A stretch of 64,000 bases of DNA, taken from NCBI GenBank assembly GCA_934130435.1, contig CAKOYB010000001.1, positions 62,001-126,000 on the forward strand, read 5' to 3'. This DNA is from an uncultured Clostridia bacterium. GTDB lineage: Bacteria > Bacillota > Clostridia > TANB77 > CAG-508. The notes under the pieces are model-generated. The model was not told the DNA's origin. It searched no databases and was given only the letters and a program-made list of their open reading frames with translations. This document shows positions 60,859-64,000 of this stretch, piece by piece (positions within the stretch are counted from its first letter, which is position 1; the number at the start of each line of letters is the position of its first letter). The position numbers and the translations under genes were made by a program.

Positions 60859-60887
60859 TTGACTTTATAAGCAAATGCGTATAAAAT
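60859..60887 (+). promoter_or_regulatory. Promoter of the minD operon
   Basis: TTGACT (60859-60864), 17-bp spacer, TAAAAT (60882-60887), 49 bases before ATG 60937. Confidence 0.65.
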
Positions 60888-60936
60888 ATATGTTGTATGA
60901 AATGTTTAAAGTACTACGGTACGAGGAGGAAAAATA

Positions 60937-61731
60937 ATGGGAGAAGTTATTGTTATAACATCAGGAAAAGGTGGAGTTGGTAAAACAACAACAACAGCTA
61001 ACCTTGGAGCATCTTTAGCTTTAGAAGGAAAAAAGGTTGCATTAGTTGATACAGACATAGGACTTAGAAATTTAGATGTTGTTATGGGACTAGAAAACAG
61101 AATTGTATATGATATTGTAGATGTTGTTGAAAAAAAGTGTAAGTTAAGACAAGCTTTAATAAAAGACAAACGTTTTGATGAATTGTTTTTGTTACCAGCT
61201 GCACAAACTAGAGATAAAAGTGCAGTAGATGAAGAACAAATGAAAGAATTAACTTCTAAGCTAAAAGAAGAATTTGATTATATCCTAATAGACTGCCCAG
61301 CAGGAATTGAGCAGGGATTTAAAAATGCTATAGCAGGTGCAGATAGAGCTATAGTAGTTACAACTGCCGAAATTTCAGCAATTAGAGATGCAGATAGAAT
61401 TATTGGATTATTAGAAGCCTCTGAAATTAAAAATCCGGAATTAGTAGTAAATAGGTTAAGACCAAGTATGGTACGAAAAGGAGAAATGATGGATGTAGAC
61501 GATATTGTTGACTTATTATCTATTCATTTAATTGGTGTTGTACCAGATGATGAGTATATTATTACTCAAACAAATAAAGGAGAACCAGTAATATCAAATA
61601 AAAAGGCTCCATCAGGTAAAGCTTATATAGAAATTTCTAAAAGAATTTTAGGAGAAAATATTGAAGTAACAATACCTGGAAGAGAAAGAGGATTTTTCTC
61701 AAGATTAAAAAGACTTTTTTCTAAAAAATAA
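60937..61731 (+). CDS. minD: Septum site-determining ATPase MinD
   Basis: A membrane-associated ATPase of the division-site system. 264 aa with deviant Walker A GKGGVGKTTTTANLGASLA, switch DTDIGLRNLDVVMGLENR, and a C-terminal amphipathic membrane-targeting helix (GFFSRLKRLFSKK). AGGAGG lies upstream of the ATG. It starts a minD-minE-SEDS gene run; minC is not adjacent, the upstream neighbour being the glycosylase gene. Confidence 0.96.
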   Translation: MGEVIVITSGKGGVGKTTTTANLGASLALEGKKVALVDTDIGLRNLDVVMGLENRIVYDIVDVVEKKCKLRQALIKDKRFDELFLLPAAQTRDKSAVDEEQMKELTSKLKEEFDYILIDCPAGIEQGFKNAIAGADRAIVVTTAEISAIRDADRIIGLLEASEIKNPELVVNRLRPSMVRKGEMMDVDDIVDLLSIHLIGVVPDDEYIITQTNKGEPVISNKKAPSGKAYIEISKRILGENIEVTIPGRERGFFSRLKRLFSKK

Positions 61732-61769
61732 TAAGAAATATATAAACAATTTATAGGGGGCAATATATA

Positions 61770-62306
61770 ATGTTTGAATCAATAATTAATTTTTTTAAGA
61801 ATATTGGAAAAACAAATAAAGATAATAAATCAAAAGACGCAGCTAAAGAGAGATTACATTTGGTGCTAATGCAAGATAGAGCAAATATATCAGCAGATTT
61901 TCTATCATTAATGAAACAAGAGATTATAGAAGTAATAAAAAAATATATTGATGTTGATGAAAATGCAATTGATGTTAGATTAACTAATAAAGCAAATGGA
62001 GATGGAACTACGGGAGCACCAGTTTTGTATGCTAATATTCCAATAGTAAGCGTAAAAGAAGAAGCAAAAGAAGAAGTAAAAAAAGCAAAAGCCGAGACAG
62101 AAAAAAATAATAAGAAAAATGAAGCAACAAGTAAGTCTAATAAATCAGAACCAAAGACTAAAACAGAAGGCAAAAAAGCTGATAAAGATCAAGAAGAAAA
62201 TGGCGAAAAAAAAGAAGAGAAAATAGAGGCAATTGAAAAGGCAGAAGAAATAGTAGAAGAAATAAAAGAAGAAGCTAAAGAAGATAGTAAAGATAAAAAA
62301 GAATAA
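61770..62306 (+). CDS. minE: MinE with a long charged C-terminal extension
   Basis: Residues 1-90 are a complete MinE: FESIINFFKNIG membrane/MinD-contact start, AAKERLHLVLMQDRANISADFLSLMKQEIIEVIKKYIDVDENAIDVRLT, and a final beta-strand (APVLYANIPIV). Residues 92-178 are an almost pure Lys/Glu/Ala tail that is absent from usual MinE (about 90 aa). The gene is 38 bases after minD. The tail could be disordered or helical; its function is unknown. No frameshift separates it from the MinE part. Confidence 0.9.
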   Translation: MFESIINFFKNIGKTNKDNKSKDAAKERLHLVLMQDRANISADFLSLMKQEIIEVIKKYIDVDENAIDVRLTNKANGDGTTGAPVLYANIPIVSVKEEAKEEVKKAKAETEKNNKKNEATSKSNKSEPKTKTEGKKADKDQEENGEKKEEKIEAIEKAEEIVEEIKEEAKEDSKDKKE

Positions 62307-62350
62307 GTGGCCATGTTCTCACTGTTTAGTTGGTGCGAATGGAGGTTAAA

Positions 62351-63460
62351 ATGAAAAAGAGATTTATGCGAAATGCAGAATGGATTATTTTAGCATGTAG
62401 CATTATATTGCTAATTGTAGGATTAATTGCATTATATTCTGCTACCGGAGAAAGCAATAATCTAGAGTTTAAAAGACAAATTCAATGGTTTATAATTAGC
62501 ATTCCAATATTTATTACAGTAATGTTAATAGATTACAATACATTAGCAAAAATATCCCCATTCTTTTATGTACTATTCATATGTTTATTAATTGCAGTGT
62601 TATTTACAGAGCCAATAAATGGGGCGAAGAGCTGGTTTAAAATAAGTAAAACATTAAGTTTTCAACCAAGTGAGTTTGCAAAGATATTTGTTATAATGCT
62701 TATGGCTGAAGCCATTGTAAAAGTTCAACAATATAATAAAAATGATATAAATAGAATTACAAAACTGATTCTAGTTTTAATGATTGCCATAATTCCAACG
62801 ATACTAATTATTTTACAACCAGATTATGGAACTGCAATGGCATATATTGTAGCAACTGCATTAATGTTATTTGTATCAGGAATAGATAAAAAATATATCT
62901 TAATAGTGTCGTTAATAATAGTTGTTACTCTACCTATTTTGTATATGTTTGTTCTTCCAGAACATGCAAAAACTAGAATACAAGTTTTTATGAATCCAGA
63001 AAGTGATCCACGTGGAGCGGGATATAATATAATTCAATCTAAGTTAGCGATTGGTGCAGGTCAATTATTTGGAATGGGTATATTAAAAGGAAATCAAACG
63101 CAATTAGGATTTTTGTATCCTAAAACTACTGACTTTATATTCTCTGTCATAGGAGAAGAATTAGGTTTTCTTGCAGGTGCCGCAATTATAATACTATATA
63201 TGATAATGATTACTAAAGCGATATATGTTGCTAAAACAGCTAAGAACGATTTAGGATCTTACATCTCAATTGGAATTGCAGGAATGTTCTTGTTTCACAT
63301 GATTGAAAATATTGGGATGACAATGGGTCTTTTGCCAATAACAGGTGTTCCACTCCCATTTGTAAGTTATGGTGGAAGTGCATTATTAACAAATTTTATT
63401 GCAATTGCAATGCTGATTAATATTAGTGGAAGAAGACAAAAAACATTGTTCCTTGGCTAA
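62351..63460 (+). CDS. SEDS-family peptidoglycan polymerase (RodA/FtsW)
   Basis: A 369-aa, ten-helix membrane protein that polymerises lipid II with a class B PBP. Family motifs: ALYSATGES, GAKSWFKI...FQPSEFAKI, YKPD-equivalent LQPDYGTA, NPESDPRGAGYNIIQSKLAIGAGQLFG and the PLPFVSYGGSALLTN end. Size and linkage with minDE favour RodA. GGAGG precedes ATG 62351 by 5 bases; an upstream in-frame GTG (62330) has no such site. Confidence 0.92.
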   Translation: MKKRFMRNAEWIILACSIILLIVGLIALYSATGESNNLEFKRQIQWFIISIPIFITVMLIDYNTLAKISPFFYVLFICLLIAVLFTEPINGAKSWFKISKTLSFQPSEFAKIFVIMLMAEAIVKVQQYNKNDINRITKLILVLMIAIIPTILIILQPDYGTAMAYIVATALMLFVSGIDKKYILIVSLIIVVTLPILYMFVLPEHAKTRIQVFMNPESDPRGAGYNIIQSKLAIGAGQLFGMGILKGNQTQLGFLYPKTTDFIFSVIGEELGFLAGAAIIILYMIMITKAIYVAKTAKNDLGSYISIGIAGMFLFHMIENIGMTMGLLPITGVPLPFVSYGGSALLTNFIAIAMLINISGRRQKTLFLG

Positions 63461-63481
63461 AGTAAGAAAGAAGTAGTAAAA

Positions 63482-64000
63482 ATGTATATTAAAAAAATTA
63501 AAATAGGAAATGTTGAATTAGAAAATAATATTTTATTAGCTCCAATGGCAGGTATAACAGACCTGCCATTTAGATTAATAACCCGAAAGTATGGAAAACC
63601 AGGATTGGTATGTACTGAAATGGTTAGTGCTAAAGCTATTTTTTATAATGATGAAAAAACTAAAAAACTTCTTGATATGAAAGGCGAAAAACGCCCAGTA
63701 GCAGTACAAATATTTGGGAGTGAAATAGAATCCTTAGTGTATGCTGCAAAGTATGTAGAAAAACTCGCAGATATTATAGACATAAATATGGGGTGTCCTG
63801 CCCCTAAAGTTGTAAAGAATGGTGATGGTTCAAAATTATTATTGAATTTAGATTTGGCACAAAGCATTGTATCAGAAGTAGTAAAAGCGGTAAAGAAACC
63901 TGTAACAGTTAAATATAGAAAAGGATGGAACTCTTCAAATATTGTTGCCGTTGAAGCAGCAAAAAGGTTTCAAGATGCTGGGGCATCTGCAATAACAATT
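63482..64000 (+). CDS. tRNA-dihydrouridine synthase, 3' end outside window
   Basis: A flavin enzyme that reduces uridines in tRNA. The visible 173 residues show the Dus TIM-barrel start: NNILLAPMAGITDLPFRLI, the VQIFGSE strand and the signature DINMGCPAPKVVKNGDGS, in which the conserved Cys is the catalytic acid. Overall it is most like DusB-type proteins of Firmicutes. It begins 21 bases after the SEDS gene. The gene continues beyond base 64000. Confidence 0.9.
   Translation, partial: MYIKKIKIGNVELENNILLAPMAGITDLPFRLITRKYGKPGLVCTEMVSAKAIFYNDEKTKKLLDMKGEKRPVAVQIFGSEIESLVYAAKYVEKLADIIDINMGCPAPKVVKNGDGSKLLLNLDLAQSIVSEVVKAVKKPVTVKYRKGWNSSNIVAVEAAKRFQDAGASAITI

Noticed and set aside
1..64000. 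tRNA, rRNA, tmRNA or 6S RNA genes
   Set aside because: No cloverleaf with CCA-end pattern or conserved rRNA segments was seen on either strand.

Overview
The window is AT-rich DNA from a low-GC Gram-positive bacterium, most likely an uncultured gut-type member of the Clostridia. The evidence is the sporulation gene spoIIR, the LL-diaminopimelate route genes dapL and dapF, a walJ-rlmH pair, CvpA/LytR-type envelope genes, AGGAGG-type ribosome binding sites, and a dockerin/cohesin pair. I see no rRNA, tRNA or CRISPR array. The first gene (leuS) and the last gene (a dusB-like tRNA-dihydrouridine synthase) are cut by the window edges.

Layout. 1-30 kb is mostly core genome: leuS; a Y-family polymerase with a tiny YolD-like partner; spoIIR-murA-walJ-rlmH on the minus strand; sugar-nucleotide genes (UDP-sugar pyrophosphorylase, phosphohexomutase); an HTH membrane regulator, LemA and a frameshifted DUF3137 gene; ttcA; an HD-GYP response regulator; an ABC-F protein; a CapA protein; an LCP/CvpA/beta-propeller/YkvI envelope cluster; an HtrA protease; a patatin; feoAB divergent from a ZIP metal transporter.

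31.0-40.5 kb is a mobile element of about 9.49 kb. It is inserted precisely inside a gene for a peptidoglycan-binding/LysM/M14 peptidase, whose two halves lie at 30.5-31.0 kb and 40.5-41.3 kb. A large serine recombinase is the likely integrase. The att sites can be read directly, and precise excision would rebuild a 424-residue peptidase. Cargo: an AbiE-type toxin-antitoxin pair; an operon of a GNAT-like protein, a HAD-nucleotidase/nucleoside-hydrolase fusion, a histidine phosphatase and an HD hydrolase; a candidate noncoding RNA; four long direct repeats; an exported DNA/RNA nuclease; and an unknown protein with a probable ATT start. The nucleotide-hydrolase operon is the best candidate here for an undescribed, possibly defensive, system.

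41-64 kb returns to core and surface functions: dapF-dapL; a CNNM/CorC-type protein, exonuclease III and an AI-2E family permease; then a giant (2965 aa) secreted repeat protein ending in a dockerin, followed directly by a membrane-anchored cohesin protein, which suggests a cell-surface docking pair. After that come rnc, an Elp3-like radical SAM gene, a YitT-family gene, an OGG-type glycosylase, minD, a minE with an unusually long charged tail, a SEDS (rodA/ftsW) gene, and partial dusB.
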